From Phycicoccus sp. Root101 (GTDB lineage Bacteria; Actinomycetota; Actinomycetes; Actinomycetales; Dermatophilaceae), in assembly GCF_001426245.1 (NCBI RefSeq), contig NZ_LMCM01000010.1:124001-188000 (forward strand): a DNA stretch of 64,000 nt, written 5' to 3'. Under the pieces are notes generated by a model. It did no database searches. It saw only the letters and a program-made list of their open reading frames with translations, and had not been told where the DNA came from. The position numbers and the translations under genes are program-made. Numbering within the stretch: the stretch's first letter is position 1; the number at the start of each line of letters is the position of its first letter. This document shows, piece after piece, positions 7,237 through 16,372 of the stretch.

Positions 7237-9150
7237 CTACTTCGCCAGCGCGGTGAGGAAGTCCTTGACGACGGGCGCCGCCACCGTGCCGCCGCTCTTG
7301 CCCTTCTCGACCAGCGCCGCGAACGCGATCCCGTCCTGGTACCCGACGAACCACGCGTGCGTCTCCGGGGGGTTCTTCGACCCGAACTCAGCTGTGCCCG
7401 ACTTCCCCCGCACGGCCCCGCCGGGGGCGTCGCGCAGCACCGTGCCGGTCCCGTCCGTGACGACCTGTCGCATGAGCTGGCGCAGCTGGCCGACGGCGTC
7501 GGCATCGAGCGGTTTGGCGGTGCGGTCGGCCCCCGACGCGGCCGGCTCGGTCACGAGTGCCGGCGGTATGGCGCTGCCTCGCGCCACGGAGGCGACCATC
7601 GTCGCGAGGGCGAGCGGGGAGGTGAGGTTGCGTCCCTGCCCGATCATGGCCGAGGCCTTGTCGGTCTTGCCGTTGTTGGTGGGGATGCTCGCGTCGAAGG
7701 CGTTCCCGACCCCCAGCGACTTGGCCCAGCCGGTGAGCCCGAGGGCATCGGCAGCCTTGGCCAGGTCCCCGTCGCCGAGGTCGGTCGACAGCTTGACGAA
7801 CGCCGTGTTGCACGAGTGCGCGAAGTCGCTCGCGAAGTCCGGCGTGCCCAGCTCCTCGCCCTCGTAGTTCTTGTAGGAGCGGCCGTCCACGGCGAACGTC
7901 TTCGGGCAGTCGACCGACGTCGTCGGGGTCACCTTGCCACCGGTGAGGAGGGCGTAGGTGCTGGCGATCTTGAACGCCGAACCCGGCGGGTACTGCCCGG
8001 TCAGGGCCCGGTCGAAGCCGAGCGCGGGCGAGTTCGCCGAGGCGAGCACATCACCGGTCTTCACGTCGACCGCCACCAGCGCCGAGGGGACGTCCCCGGT
8101 TCCGGCGACCGCGGACTCGGCGGCGGTCTGCACGTCGGGCGAGAGCGTGGTCTTCACGTCGGTGCCGTCGACGGCCGCCTTGCTGAACAGCGGGATGTCC
8201 GGGTTGGCGCTCGACGTGACCTCGACACCGGGTGTCCCCCCGAGCTGGGTGTCGTAGCGCCCCTGCAGACCGCTCAGCCCGGCGTAGTCGCCTGCGACGT
8301 AACGCCCTTCGCTCTTGGCGACGAGCTCGGCGCTCACCGCACCATACGAACCGAGCAGGGGCTGTCCGAACGTCCGGGTCCGGGCCAGCGGCTGCTCGCG
8401 GGCCGGGTAGATGACGCCCTTGAGGCCGTCGAGGGCGGCCTTGCGGTCCTGGAAGTCGGACTCCCGGTAGGTGATCACGGCGATGGGCGCCTTGCTCCCG
8501 GCCTTGGTCGCCGCCTCGAGCTTGGCGACGAGCGACCCGGCCGGTTCGTCCACCACCTTCTCCAGCTCGCGGACGGTCGCGGCCGTCGCTCGGGCCGGGT
8601 CGATCTGGACCGGGTAGACCTTGCCGATCGGCATGAGCGGTTGGCCGTCGCGGTCGAGCAGGTCGCCGCGCTTGGCCCACGTGCGGGTGGCGCTGAGCTT
8701 GTCGGTCGCCTTGATCGCGGGATGCCACAGCGAACCGTTGGGGGGCGGCACGACGGCCCACTTCTCGCCGTCGCGGCGCACGGTGACGGGCACGTCATAC
8801 GCCCAGGGGACGTCGCCGCCGAGGGTCCAGGCGACCTTGAGGGTCGAGGTCGCCCGGTCGCCGTCTCGGGTCACCGGGCCGGGGGTGACGCTGACCGGGC
8901 CCTTGCCGAGACCCGCGGTGGTGGCGGTGAACCCGTCCTGCACCGCCTGCACCTGCGCCCCCGCGAAGGTGACCCCGGCCTGCGTGAACGACCGCTGCGA
9001 CCAGCCCTTCGCGAAGGCGGCCACCGCGGCCTTCGACTCGTCGTCGGCCTTCTGCTCGGCCGCCGTGTGGCGCCACCACAACCCACCGCCGACCAGGGCC
9101 GCCACCACGGCCGCCGCGGTCAGGGCCCCCACCAGTGCTCGCTTGTTCAT
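7237..9150 (-). CDS. Class B penicillin-binding protein (NTF2-like domain plus transpeptidase)
   Basis: 637-residue peptidoglycan D,D-transpeptidase acting outside the membrane. One N-terminal membrane anchor (residues about 5-26) is followed by an NTF2-like MecA_N-type domain (about 35-150), a PBP dimerisation-like region and the transpeptidase domain. All three active-site motifs are present: SAFK (about 390), SCN (about 445) and KSGT (about 583). The ATG at 9150 begins MNKRALVGAL; TTGGAT lies 6 nt upstream of it, so the message may be leaderless, and longer upstream readings do not fit. This architecture is typical of the second, non-PbpA/FtsI class B PBP of Gram-positives. It stands alone, divergent from the LCP gene. 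Confidence 0.9.
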   Translation of the reverse strand: MNKRALVGALTAAAVVAALVGGGLWWRHTAAEQKADDESKAAVAAFAKGWSQRSFTQAGVTFAGAQVQAVQDGFTATTAGLGKGPVSVTPGPVTRDGDRATSTLKVAWTLGGDVPWAYDVPVTVRRDGEKWAVVPPPNGSLWHPAIKATDKLSATRTWAKRGDLLDRDGQPLMPIGKVYPVQIDPARATAATVRELEKVVDEPAGSLVAKLEAATKAGSKAPIAVITYRESDFQDRKAALDGLKGVIYPAREQPLARTRTFGQPLLGSYGAVSAELVAKSEGRYVAGDYAGLSGLQGRYDTQLGGTPGVEVTSSANPDIPLFSKAAVDGTDVKTTLSPDVQTAAESAVAGTGDVPSALVAVDVKTGDVLASANSPALGFDRALTGQYPPGSAFKIASTYALLTGGKVTPTTSVDCPKTFAVDGRSYKNYEGEELGTPDFASDFAHSCNTAFVKLSTDLGDGDLAKAADALGLTGWAKSLGVGNAFDASIPTNNGKTDKASAMIGQGRNLTSPLALATMVASVARGSAIPPALVTEPAASGADRTAKPLDADAVGQLRQLMRQVVTDGTGTVLRDAPGGAVRGKSGTAEFGSKNPPETHAWFVGYQDGIAFAALVEKGKSGGTVAAPVVKDFLTALAK

Positions 9151-9361
9151 GGCCCCATCCAACCCCACGAGGCTGAGAGCTTCCGTCCCATATGTCCGTG
9201 CCCGACGCGTCTTCCACGGTGGGGGCAACCGAAGGGGCGGCTGGGGCGTCACTGAAGTAGACGCATACCCATCGGTCTGCTCAGGTTCCGCCTTTACACT
9301 CGGCGGGACGATGCGTCGCCCCGCCACAGCACGGCGGTGCAGTCGAACCAGAGAGGTCCAC

Positions 9362-10951
9362 GTGAGCGAGCCCACCAACGGCTCTGCGCAGGGCGGCACG
9401 CCCAGCCAGGATGCAAGTGCCCCGGGGGGCGGCACGCAGGACGACAGCCCGGTCGGCGACCGTTCGCGTCGGCACCAGGGCAAGACGCACCGGCACCCGT
9501 GGCTGCGCCGCTCCCTGTTCGGTGTCGCGGCCCTGCTCGTCGTCGTCCTCGTCCTCGGCATCGCCGCCTACGTGAAGCTCAACGGCAACATCAGCCGGGT
9601 CGACATCACCAACGCGCTGGGCGACCGCCCCCAGCCGGCGGCGACCACGGACGCCGTCACCAACCTGCCGCCGGTCAACATCATGGTGATGGGTTCGGAC
9701 AGCCGGGAGGGCACGAACCTGGGGAAGGGGCAGACGGAGTACGGCATGACCGGCGCCCGGTCGGACACGAACCTCGTCGTCCACCTGGCCGCCGACCGCA
9801 AGTCCGCGATCGTGGTGTCGATCCCGCGTGACTCGATGACGATGGCGCCGCGGGACTGCCAGAACAAGAAGGACACCGTCGAGAACGGCGTCATGCGCCA
9901 GTGGAACCAGAACTTCACCCTCGGCGGGCCGGCGTGCACGATCCGCACGTTCGAGGGCCTCACCGGCATCTTCATCGACCACTTCGTCGTCATCGACTTC
10001 CGGGGGTTCCAGAAGATGGTCGACGCCCTCGGTGGCGTCACCGTCTGCACCCCCGTCGCGATCAACGACAAGGACAGCCACCTCGTCCTTCCTGCGGGCA
10101 AGAGCAAGGTCAACGGCAAGCAGGCCCTGGGGTACGTCCGGGTCCGCAAGACCGTCGGCGACGGCTCCGACCTCGGCCGGATCGACCGCCAGCAGGCGTT
10201 CCTGTCCTCGGTCGTGCAGGAGGCCACGAAGTCCTCCCTGCTGCTGCGTCCCGACAGGCTGTTCCGCTTCCTCGACGCCGCGACCGGGGCGATGACGACC
10301 GACACCAAGCTCGACATCGGCGAGATGAAGGACATCGCGCAGAGCGTGCAGGCCATGGGCACCGACCAGATCCGGTTCGTCAAGCTGCCTACGACGGTCT
10401 ACCAGCCCGACCCCAACCGCGTTCAGTGGCTCCCGTCGGCCGAGTCCATCTGGAAGTCGATCCGCGAGGACAAGGCCCTGCCGGGCACGAAGGTCCCGTC
10501 CAGCCCGACGTCGACGTCATCGCCGACGACCACCGCGGCGGCGCTGACCGTGGCCCCCGGAGACATCTCCGTGCGCGTCACCAACGACTCGGGCGTCGCC
10601 GGCCTCGCCAAGCAGGCGGCTGCTGACCTGTCCATCCAGGGCTTCAAGGTCCAGACCTACCTGACCGGCACCGGTGACAAGACGTCCGGCGTGCTGGTCC
10701 GCTACGGCCCCGGGAAGAAGGCGGCGGCGCTCACCGTCGCCGCAGTCTTCCCCGGCGCCAAGGTCAAGTCCGACCCCACCCTCGGAGCGACCCTCGAGGT
10801 CAGCATGGGACTGGACTCCCCGGACGCCGTCGAGATCCCCAACCGCGAGGGGACCGAGCCGCTGCCGAAGCCCTCGGTGACCGCCAAGAGCAACCCGACC
10901 GACACCCAGACCATCGCCGCCCGCACGGCGAACCAGGACATCTGCAGCTGA
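9362..10951 (+). CDS. LytR-CpsA-Psr (LCP) family cell-wall glycopolymer ligase
   Basis: 529 residues. A cytoplasmic tail rich in polar residues and His/Arg is followed by one membrane helix (about 51-70). The LCP domain then carries NIMVMGSDSREG, GARSDTNLVVHLAAD and the Arg-rich pyrophosphate-binding IPRDSM. A Thr/Ser-rich linker (about 380-395) leads to a C-terminal LytR_C-like domain (about 398-480, beginning ISVRVTNDSGVAGLA). LCP enzymes transfer polyprenyl-linked wall polymers to peptidoglycan on the outer face. The GTG at 9362 has AGAGAGG upstream; an ATG at 9311 in frame lacks a ribosome site. Confidence 0.9.
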   Translation: MSEPTNGSAQGGTPSQDASAPGGGTQDDSPVGDRSRRHQGKTHRHPWLRRSLFGVAALLVVVLVLGIAAYVKLNGNISRVDITNALGDRPQPAATTDAVTNLPPVNIMVMGSDSREGTNLGKGQTEYGMTGARSDTNLVVHLAADRKSAIVVSIPRDSMTMAPRDCQNKKDTVENGVMRQWNQNFTLGGPACTIRTFEGLTGIFIDHFVVIDFRGFQKMVDALGGVTVCTPVAINDKDSHLVLPAGKSKVNGKQALGYVRVRKTVGDGSDLGRIDRQQAFLSSVVQEATKSSLLLRPDRLFRFLDAATGAMTTDTKLDIGEMKDIAQSVQAMGTDQIRFVKLPTTVYQPDPNRVQWLPSAESIWKSIREDKALPGTKVPSSPTSTSSPTTTAAALTVAPGDISVRVTNDSGVAGLAKQAAADLSIQGFKVQTYLTGTGDKTSGVLVRYGPGKKAAALTVAAVFPGAKVKSDPTLGATLEVSMGLDSPDAVEIPNREGTEPLPKPSVTAKSNPTDTQTIAARTANQDICS

Positions 10952-11001
10952 CCTCCGGGGCGGCCGGGCCGCTCGATCCTCGACGTGCTCGGGGGGTCGC
11001 T

Positions 11002-11031
11002 TTGCTCCTGCGCGCGGCGTCCGGATACCCT
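11002..11031 (+). promoter_or_regulatory. Candidate promoter for tRNA-Ser
   Basis: TTGCTC at 11002-11007 and TACCCT at 11026-11031 with an 18-nt spacer, placing the start about 25 nt upstream of the mature tRNA end. It is the only sigma-70-like pair seen between the LCP gene and the tRNA. Confidence 0.4.
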
Positions 11032-11063
11032 GTGCGGGCTCGGTCGACCTGTCGTCCGGGCGT

Positions 11064-11153
11064 GGAGACGTCGCCTAGTCCGGTCTATGGCGCCGCACTG
11101 CTAATGCGGTTTGGGTTTATCGCCCATCGAGGGTTCAAATCCCTCCGTCTCCG
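11064..11153 (+). tRNA. tRNA-Ser (anticodon GCT)
   Basis: 90-nt class II tRNA. The acceptor stem GGAGACG (11064-11070) pairs with CGTCTCC (11146-11152), with discriminator G at 11153. The anticodon arm CCGCA/TGCGG encloses CTGCTAA with anticodon GCT, reading AGC/AGT serine codons. A long variable arm and a normal T arm (GAGGGTTCAAATCCCTC) complete the fold. CCA is not encoded. Confidence 0.95.
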
Positions 11154-11154
11154 C

Positions 11155-11205
11155 AGAACGCACGAAGGACCCGACACGCTTTTGGTCGGGTCCTTCGTGC
11201 GTTCT
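11155..11205 (+). terminator. Terminator hairpin after tRNA-Ser
   Basis: A perfect 21-bp stem (arms 11155-11175 and 11185-11205, beginning AGAACGCACG) with a 9-nt loop containing TTTT, starting 2 nt after the tRNA. Confidence 0.85.
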
Positions 11206-11251
11206 CTGGACTGCACCCGGGATTTGGGAGGAGCGAGGAACGAGCGACGGT

Positions 11252-11272
11252 TCCCTCCGTCTCCGCAGAACG
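11252..11272 (+). repeat. Second copy of the tRNA-Ser 3' end
   Basis: The 21 bases at 11252-11272 repeat exactly 11140-11160, which cover part of the T arm, the 3' acceptor strand, the discriminator and the first 6 nt of the terminator arm. No other tRNA sequence accompanies it. It could be an attachment-site scar of a lost integrative element, or the remnant of a tandem tRNA duplication. Confidence 0.75.
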
Positions 11273-11273
11273 A

Positions 11274-11308
11274 AAGGGCCCCCTCGCGCTGAGCGCGAGG
11301 GGGCCCTT
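11274..11308 (-). terminator. Terminator of the GT2-GtrA gene
   Basis: A 16-bp stem (AAGGGCCCCCTCGCGC at 11274-11289 and its complement at 11293-11308) with a 3-nt loop. On the minus strand it is followed by TTCGTTCTG, a T-rich tail, just downstream of the glycosyltransferase stop. Confidence 0.8.
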
Positions 11309-11320
11309 CGGCGTCGTGGC

Positions 11321-12589
11321 TCAGGCGACCCGGCTCGTGACCTCGGGTGAGAGGTGGGAAGCTGCCGCTTCGGTATGGGGCACAGGGGCGCTGGGCCGAC
11401 CCTCGCCGAGCGTCGTGGGGGTCCGGAACATCCAGGACCGCATCGCGACGAACCGCACCGCCGTCGAGGCGGCCGTGGCCAGGGCGACCACCGCGGTCTG
11501 CACGGTCGTCGCAGGCGAGGCCACGGCGAGGTGCAGCAGCGCGAGCGCCGCGGCTGTCATCAGCCAGGTGATCCCGAAGATGACCAGCCCCTGCACCTGG
11601 TGCCGGGCGGCCCCGCGACCACCCTGGATGCCGAACGTCCAGCGCCGGTTGAGGGCGGTGTTGGCCACCGTGGCGATGAGGAGGGCGACCAGGTTGGCGA
11701 CCTGCGCCGACTCGACGCCGGCACTCAGCGCCGCGAACAGCCCCAGGTGGATGACCGTGCTGACGACCCCGACCGCGGCGAAACGCTGGAGCTGTTGCCA
11801 GGTGCTCCCGCCGGGTGTTCCCCGGCCGAGCCGGGCCGCGATGTCCCCGACCGGCAGGGCGCCCGAGGCCAGCGACCGCCGGACCCGGAGCACGCCGCGC
11901 AGGTCGTCCAGGGCCGTGCCCACGACGTCGACCCGCGAGTCGGGGTCGTCGAACCAGTCGACCGGCACCTCGTGGATCCGCAGGCCGCTGCGCTGGGCCA
12001 GGACGAGCAGCTCGGTGTCGAAGAACCAGGTGGTGTCCTCGACGAGGGGCAGCAGCTCGGCCGCGACGTCGGCGCGGATCGCCTTGAACCCGCACTGCGC
12101 GTCGGTGAACCGCGCCCCCAGCGCTCCGCGCAGGATGAGGTTGTACCCGCGGGAGATCACCTCCCGCTTGGCTCCCCGGACGACGCGTGCGCCGCGGGCC
12201 AGGCGGGATCCGATCGCGAGGTCGGAGTGACCCGACATGAGCGGGGCGACCAGCGGCCACAGGGCGTCGAGGTCGGTGGAGAGGTCGACGTCCATGTAGG
12301 CGAGGATCGGCGCGTCCGAGGCGAGCCAGACGGCCTTGAGGGCCCGCCCCCGACCCTTCTCCGCGAGCCGCACCACGGCCACACCGGGCAGCTCGGCCGC
12401 CAGCCCCGACGCGACCAGGGCGGTCGCGTCGGTGCTGGCGTTGTCCGCCACGGTGATCCGGAAGGGGTACGGGAACGTGTGCACCAGGTGCTGGTGCAGG
12501 CGCCGGACGCAGGCCCCCACCGTGTGCTGCTCGTTGTGCACCGGGATGACGACGTCGAGCACGGGCGCCGGGGTGGTGGAGTCGCTCAT
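11321..12589 (-). CDS. GT2 glycosyltransferase fused to a GtrA-like membrane domain (YkcC-like)
   Basis: 422 residues. The N-terminal DPM1-type GT-A domain starts VLDVVIPVHNEQHTV and contains DNASTDAT, the metal-binding YMDVDLSTDL (about residue 100) and CGFKA. A C-terminal GtrA domain with four predicted helices (about 260-395, starting FAAVGVVSTVIHLGLF) follows. Such enzymes attach a sugar to polyprenyl phosphate and may help flip it for use outside by GT39-type enzymes. The ATG at 12589 has the ribosome site GAGGAACG; an in-frame GTG at 12604 overlaps the upstream gene's stop. It is downstream of the GT39 gene on the same strand, a YkcB-YkcC-like pair. Confidence 0.85.
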   Translation of the reverse strand: MSDSTTPAPVLDVVIPVHNEQHTVGACVRRLHQHLVHTFPYPFRITVADNASTDATALVASGLAAELPGVAVVRLAEKGRGRALKAVWLASDAPILAYMDVDLSTDLDALWPLVAPLMSGHSDLAIGSRLARGARVVRGAKREVISRGYNLILRGALGARFTDAQCGFKAIRADVAAELLPLVEDTTWFFDTELLVLAQRSGLRIHEVPVDWFDDPDSRVDVVGTALDDLRGVLRVRRSLASGALPVGDIAARLGRGTPGGSTWQQLQRFAAVGVVSTVIHLGLFAALSAGVESAQVANLVALLIATVANTALNRRWTFGIQGGRGAARHQVQGLVIFGITWLMTAAALALLHLAVASPATTVQTAVVALATAASTAVRFVAMRSWMFRTPTTLGEGRPSAPVPHTEAAASHLSPEVTSRVA

Positions 12590-12600
12590 CGTCGTTCCTC

Positions 12601-14715
12601 TCACGTGGTCTGGGTGGTGGTACCGGTGGCCGTCGTCGCGGACAGCGGCTGGGTCAGGTCGTAGAACGTCGAGCTGCCGATGGTCACGGAGGTGAAGTTC
12701 GCCGCGACCCAGGTCGAGATCTCCGACGCGTTCCCGGAGCCACCCATGGCACCACCTCGACCCCCACCCTGTCCGCCGCTTGCGGCGAAGTAGTGGATCT
12801 CACCGGCTGCGACGTAGGCCTGGAACTGCGCCAGCGTGGGCGACGGGTCACTGCCGTTGAAGCCGCCGATGGCCATGACCGGGAGGCCGGTGCCGAGCTG
12901 GAGCCCGGCCGCGTTCTGCGAGCCGATCGCCGCCGCGACCCAGCGGTAGGAGCTGGCGTCGGCGCTCAGGGCCGAGACGACCTCGGTCGTGGGCGTGCTG
13001 GCGTCGAGGAGGCCGCCCATCCCACCCTGGGGTGCGCCGGTGGTCCCGGTACCCGTGCCGGGCGTGGTGCCCAGGCCACCCTGGGTGGTGCCGGCGCCTC
13101 CGTTCGCGGCTGCCCCGGTCCCGCCCTGGGTCATCCCCGGAGGCGTGCCGCCCCCGCCCGGGCCACCACCCGGCACACCCCCACCGAAGCCTCCGCGGCC
13201 GGTGGACGGGCCGGCGGTGACGATGGAACCGGTGTGGCCGGTGCCCACCGTCTGGATGCTGTATGCCGCGGGGCCCGCGAGGGCTGCCACGAGGGCACCC
13301 GCGATGACCACGGGGACGAACCGGCGCTGCAGCTGGGTGACCACGAGCAGGAGCAGGGCGCTCGCGAGGCCGAGGACGAGGACGGTGATGCGCAGCCAGT
13401 TCTGCCAGTCCGTGCGCGTCAGGAGGACGAAGGACCAGGCTGCTGCGGCGGCGGTCGCGGTGGCGAGGGTGATCGAGCCGATCGGTCGGGCCCGGTTCTC
13501 CCAGGCCTCCCCGGCACCCATGCCGACGACGGCGGCGATGGCCGGGGCGAGGGCGACGGTGTAGTACTCGTGGAAGATGCCGGCCATCAGCGAGAACGTG
13601 AGCATCGTGGCCAGGAGCCACCCGCCCCAGACGACGTAGGCCGCGCGGCGCGAGTCGGTGCGCGGGGCCCGGCCGCGAAGGAACAGGCCGACGGCGAGCA
13701 GGATGAAGGCCGACGGGATGAGCCAGGAGATCTGGCCGCCGATGCTCGAGCTGAACATGCGGGCCAGGCCCGGCGTGCCCCAGCCGTTGCCACCGCCGAC
13801 GGAACCGGTCTCGTTGCCGCTGATCCGACCGAGGCCGTTGTAGCCGAACGTGACCGACAGGAACGAGTTGTCCTGGCTGCCACCGATGTACGGGCGCATG
13901 CTCGCCGGGACCAGCTCGACGATCGCGACCCACCAGCCGGCCGACAGGACCATCGCGGCCGTGCCGAGCAGGGCGCCGACGATGCGGCGACGGAGCGTGG
14001 TGTTGGCGAAGAGCAGGTAGGCGAGGCCGAAGGCGGGGACCACGAGGAGCACCTGCAGGGCCTTGGTGAGGAACCCGAGCCCGATGAGCACCCCGACGAT
14101 CGCGAACCACTTGGGGGAGCCCTTGTCGATGGACTTGAGGGTCGCCCAGGCGCCCAGCGCCATGAGCAGCACGAGGAGGGCGTCCGGGTTGTTGAACCGG
14201 AACATCAGCACGGCCACCGGCGTCAGGGCCATGACGAGCCCGCCGATGAGGCCGGCAGCGGCGCCGAAGTGACGGCGGACGGTGGCGTGGACGACGCCGA
14301 CGGTGCCCACGCCCATGAGGACCTCGGGCATGAGGATGGCGAACGAGTTGAGGCCGAAGACGCGGACCGACAGCGCCATGATCCACAGCGATGCCGGGGG
14401 CTTGTCGACGGTGATCGAGTTGCCGGCGTCGGAGGAGCCGTAGAACAAGGCCTCCCAGCTCTTGCTGCCGGCCTGGACGGCGGCGGAGTAGAACGAGTTC
14501 GCGTAGCCGTTGGCGGTGAGGTCGTAGAAGTAGAAGAGGGCGGTCGCGAACAGCAGACCCAGCAGCGCCGGGCGGGCCCAGGACGGGTCCTCCTCGTTCC
14601 CGCGCCACAGGCGCTGGATCCGGCTGGGTGCGGTCGGGCCCGCCTGACGGGCGGTCGCGCGGGGGAGGGCGGTGTCGCCGTCGGCCGCGCTGCGGTGGAG
14701 GGTCATGGTGTCCAT
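12601..14715 (-). CDS. Polyprenyl-linked sugar transferase, GT39/ArnT-like (YkcB-like) membrane protein
   Basis: 704 residues with about a dozen membrane helices in the first 480 residues. The extracytoplasmic ITVDKPPASLW loop early in the protein contains the Asp typical of GT39/PMT-family transferases. A Gly/Thr/Gln-rich linker (about residues 520-590, GGVPGGG and GGTGAAAN type repeats) joins a conserved C-terminal extracellular domain ending FYDLTQPLS. It would move a sugar from a polyprenyl carrier, presumably made by the adjacent GT2-GtrA protein, onto a wall or protein acceptor. The start is either 14715 (used here) or ATG 14706, which has better spacing to GGAG. The two-component genes lie upstream on the same strand. 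Confidence 0.85.
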   Translation of the reverse strand: MDTMTLHRSAADGDTALPRATARQAGPTAPSRIQRLWRGNEEDPSWARPALLGLLFATALFYFYDLTANGYANSFYSAAVQAGSKSWEALFYGSSDAGNSITVDKPPASLWIMALSVRVFGLNSFAILMPEVLMGVGTVGVVHATVRRHFGAAAGLIGGLVMALTPVAVLMFRFNNPDALLVLLMALGAWATLKSIDKGSPKWFAIVGVLIGLGFLTKALQVLLVVPAFGLAYLLFANTTLRRRIVGALLGTAAMVLSAGWWVAIVELVPASMRPYIGGSQDNSFLSVTFGYNGLGRISGNETGSVGGGNGWGTPGLARMFSSSIGGQISWLIPSAFILLAVGLFLRGRAPRTDSRRAAYVVWGGWLLATMLTFSLMAGIFHEYYTVALAPAIAAVVGMGAGEAWENRARPIGSITLATATAAAAAWSFVLLTRTDWQNWLRITVLVLGLASALLLLVVTQLQRRFVPVVIAGALVAALAGPAAYSIQTVGTGHTGSIVTAGPSTGRGGFGGGVPGGGPGGGGTPPGMTQGGTGAAANGGAGTTQGGLGTTPGTGTGTTGAPQGGMGGLLDASTPTTEVVSALSADASSYRWVAAAIGSQNAAGLQLGTGLPVMAIGGFNGSDPSPTLAQFQAYVAAGEIHYFAASGGQGGGRGGAMGGSGNASEISTWVAANFTSVTIGSSTFYDLTQPLSATTATGTTTQTT

Positions 14716-14908
14716 GGCTCCAACAGTCGGGCCGGTCGCTGTGCGGCTGCTGTGCCACCCCTGAGGCTGCGTGATGAGGTGTCGCGCGGCCAGCGGCAGC
14801 ACGGCGAAGGGTGGGAACCCGCCGCTTCCGGTCGTCCGGAGGCGGCAAGTTCCCACCCCTGGGTGGTGGAGGAGCCCGTATGGCGCCCGCTCGCCCGCGG
14901 GGGCCGCG

Positions 14909-16372
14909 TCAGTGGGCGGGGAGCAGGACCGTGAACGTCGTGTCGCCGGGGGCGCTGGCGAGCTCGACGCGTCCGCCGTGGGACTTGGCGACCGCGTCCA
15001 CGATGGACAGGCCCAGGCCGGTGGAGCCTGCGGCCCGGTTGCGCGAGTCGTCACCACGCGTGAACCGCTGGAACACGTTGCGCTGCAGGGGCTCCGGGAC
15101 CCCAGGACCGTCGTCGGCCACGCTCACGCGGATCCACTCGCCCTCGGGGCGGACGGAGGTGACGACCTTGGTGCCCTCGGGGGTGTGGGTGCGCGCATTG
15201 GCGAGGAGGTTGGCCACGACCTGGTGCAGCCGGGCCTGGTCGCCGGAGACCTCCACGGGTTCGTCGGGCAGGTCCAGCTCCCAGCGGTGGTCGGGAGCAG
15301 CGGCGTGGGCGTCGCTGACGGCGTCCATCGCCAGCAGCGACAGGTCGACCGGTTCGCGCTCGAGCGGGCGGCCGGCGTCCAGCCGGGCCAGCAGGAGCAG
15401 GTCCTCGACCAGGCCCTGCATGCGCAGCGCCTCGGACTCGACGCGCGACAGCGCGTGGGTGACCGACGCGGGCACCGGCTCGTGCTCGCGTCGGGACAGC
15501 TCGGCATACCCCCGGATGGAGGCGAGCGGCGTCCGCAGCTCGTGCGAGGCGTCGGCGACGAACTGACGCACCCGCTGCTCGCTCTCGTGCCGGGACTGGA
15601 GGGCGCCCTCGACGTTGTCGAGCATGCTGTTGAGCGCGAGGCCGACCTGGCCCACCTCGGTGCGCGGGTCCGTGTCCGCGGCGGGTACCCGCTCGGCCAG
15701 GGCCACGTCACCGGAGTCGAGCTTGAGGCGGGAGACCTGGGTGGCCGTGTGGGCGACCCGCTGGAGCGGGGCGAGGTTGCGACGCACCAGCCAGAGGCCA
15801 CCGGCCCCCACGACGATGAAGCCGACCGCGGTCCCGCCGATGATGAGCGTGACCACCGTGTTGATGGTCTCGGTCACGCCGGCCATGGGCAGGCCGCTGA
15901 CGGCCGTGGCGCCACCCGGTGTGCGGATCGAGACGACGCGGTAGTCGCCGAGGCCGACGATGTCGACCGTCTTGGGTGTGCTGCCGATGCTCGCGTCCTG
16001 CAGCTGGGTGATCTGGGCGCTCGTGAGCTGGCCGTAGGAGCCGGCCTCGGCGACCCGGTTCACGGTGGCCACGCCGTCGAGGAGGGTGAGGCTGAGGAAT
16101 GCACCGCCGCCGCCGGGAGGACCGCCACCGCCGGGGCCGCGGTTGTCGTGGTCGCCGTCGGGTCGGCCGCCGTCACGCATGACGTTGGCGATCACGTCGC
16201 TGTCGAGCTGACCCTGCAGGTAGTTGTGCAGCAGGAACACGGTCAGCGACGAGGTCGCCAGGGTGACGGCGAGGAACAGCCCGACGACCGTGGCGACGAG
16301 CTTGGTGCTGAGCGACCACACGGCCGGTCGGAACCGGGTGCGGGCCGCGCCGACGGCGGCTGCGGGGCTCAT
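14909..16372 (-). CDS. Two-component sensor histidine kinase (HAMP/HisKA/HATPase)
   Basis: 487 residues. Membrane helix 1 (about 22-44), an extracellular sensor region with a Gly/Pro/Asp-rich stretch (about 65-90), helix 2 (about 170-195), HAMP, then the H-box FVADASHELRTPLASI with phospho-accepting H277. The ATP lid motifs NLLANARTHTP (N-box), DDGPGVP (G1) and GSTGLGLSIV (G2) are all present. The ATG overlaps the response regulator stop by 4 bp (ATGA), so the pair is co-translated. Its position beside GT39/GT2-GtrA suggests envelope polysaccharide control, which is inference. Confidence 0.93.
   Translation of the reverse strand: MSPAAAVGAARTRFRPAVWSLSTKLVATVVGLFLAVTLATSSLTVFLLHNYLQGQLDSDVIANVMRDGGRPDGDHDNRGPGGGGPPGGGGAFLSLTLLDGVATVNRVAEAGSYGQLTSAQITQLQDASIGSTPKTVDIVGLGDYRVVSIRTPGGATAVSGLPMAGVTETINTVVTLIIGGTAVGFIVVGAGGLWLVRRNLAPLQRVAHTATQVSRLKLDSGDVALAERVPAADTDPRTEVGQVGLALNSMLDNVEGALQSRHESEQRVRQFVADASHELRTPLASIRGYAELSRREHEPVPASVTHALSRVESEALRMQGLVEDLLLLARLDAGRPLEREPVDLSLLAMDAVSDAHAAAPDHRWELDLPDEPVEVSGDQARLHQVVANLLANARTHTPEGTKVVTSVRPEGEWIRVSVADDGPGVPEPLQRNVFQRFTRGDDSRNRAAGSTGLGLSIVDAVAKSHGGRVELASAPGDTTFTVLLPAH

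Noticed and set aside
7219-9255. 678-codon plus-strand open frame
   Set aside because: Antisense to the penicillin-binding protein gene, which has all three active-site motifs.
12793-14934. 713-codon plus-strand open frame
   Set aside because: Antisense to the GT39 gene; composition is non-protein-like.
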